Part shown: piece by piece, positions 5,280 through 5,417 of the stretch
How positions within the stretch are numbered: the first letter of the stretch is position 1
Layout: every line of letters begins with the position of its first letter
Source: Pyrobaculum sp.
GTDB taxonomy: Archaea > Thermoproteota > Thermoprotei > Thermoproteales > Thermoproteaceae
Direction: 5' to 3'
Assembly (NCBI GenBank): GCA_020833205.1
Contig: JAJHQT010000059.1
Coordinates: forward strand, 1-5,417
DNA: 5,417 nucleotides
The notes under the pieces: model-generated
The model's input: the letters and a program-made list of their open reading frames with translations, nothing else
Databases searched by the model: none
What the model was told of the DNA's origin: nothing
Program-made: the position numbers and the translations under genes

Positions 5280-5417
5280 TTAATCCGTGGGTATAAGCTC
5301 TACAAATTTACGCGTAGGGCCTATACCAGACGGCATGTTGTTAAGCTTCAACAACAACTCGCGCACGGTGGCGTCGGGTTTCTCCGCCAGTATCTTCCGC
5401 GCAAGGCCAGCCTTCTC
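5280..5417 (-). CDS. Unrecognised protein, C-terminal 45 residues (5' end outside window)
   Basis: The minus strand is open from the right edge to a TAA at 5282-5280, in the frame that begins exactly at base 5417. The 45 residues have natural protein character: two basic helices, AGLARKILAEK (3-13) and ATVRELLLKLNNM (16-28), then GIGPTRKFVELIPTD (31-45) to the end. The helix-turn-helix-like spacing of TVRELLLKL and GPTRKFVELI could suit a small DNA-binding tail, but this is only an impression. I do not recognise the family. Codon use resembles its neighbours, and the frame ends 28 bases before the M32 gene on the same strand, which is tight enough for co-transcription. The two other minus-strand frames were not pursued as genes. 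Confidence 0.6.
   Translation of the reverse strand, partial: EKAGLARKILAEKPDATVRELLLKLNNMPSGIGPTRKFVELIPTD

Overview
The window looks like chromosomal DNA of a hyperthermophilic crenarchaeon of the Thermoproteales, most likely Pyrobaculum or a close relative. The reasons are an archaeal-type phosphopantetheine adenylyltransferase, an archaeal Thg1-like protein, an M32 carboxypeptidase, GC-rich compact coding, GTG as well as ATG starts, and AT-rich TATA-like boxes centred about 20-26 bases before start codons that have no Shine-Dalgarno sequence (leaderless transcription). The genus is an inference from style and gene content, not a database match.

Layout from left to right: (1) the 3' part of a histone-deacetylase-fold hydrolase (+, enters from the left edge, ends 508); (2) a small acylphosphatase-like protein (-, 492-767); (3) an unrecognised, charged, helical protein (+, about 757-1233, start uncertain); (4) a 105-base gap holding a possible C/D box guide RNA on the minus strand and the promoter of the next gene; (5) an M28-family zinc aminopeptidase with a PA-like insert (+, 1339-2646); (6) coaD, archaeal phosphopantetheine adenylyltransferase (-, 2623-3099); (7) a Thg1-like 3'-5' nucleotidyltransferase (+, 3141-3779); (8) a thermostable carboxypeptidase of family M32 (-, 3776-5251); (9) the last 45 codons of an unrecognised minus-strand gene that enters from the right edge (5280-5417).

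There is no obvious long operon. Genes mostly alternate in strand and appear to be transcribed singly, each from its own TATA-like box. All three convergent pairs overlap at their stops (17, 24 and 4 bases). coaD and the Thg1-like gene diverge from a 41-base gap with one AT-rich box that could serve both. Functionally this is housekeeping: peptide breakdown (M28 and M32 peptidases), coenzyme A synthesis (coaD), tRNA 5'-end maturation or repair (Thg1-like), and small-ester or deacylation chemistry (HDAC-fold and acylphosphatase-like proteins, both with altered active sites).

I see no mobile element, CRISPR array, tRNA or rRNA gene, and no defence or biosynthetic cluster. The most interesting non-obvious signal is the candidate C/D box sRNA at about 1251-1304 (-), one of whose guides is a perfect complement of a common tRNA T-arm sequence.
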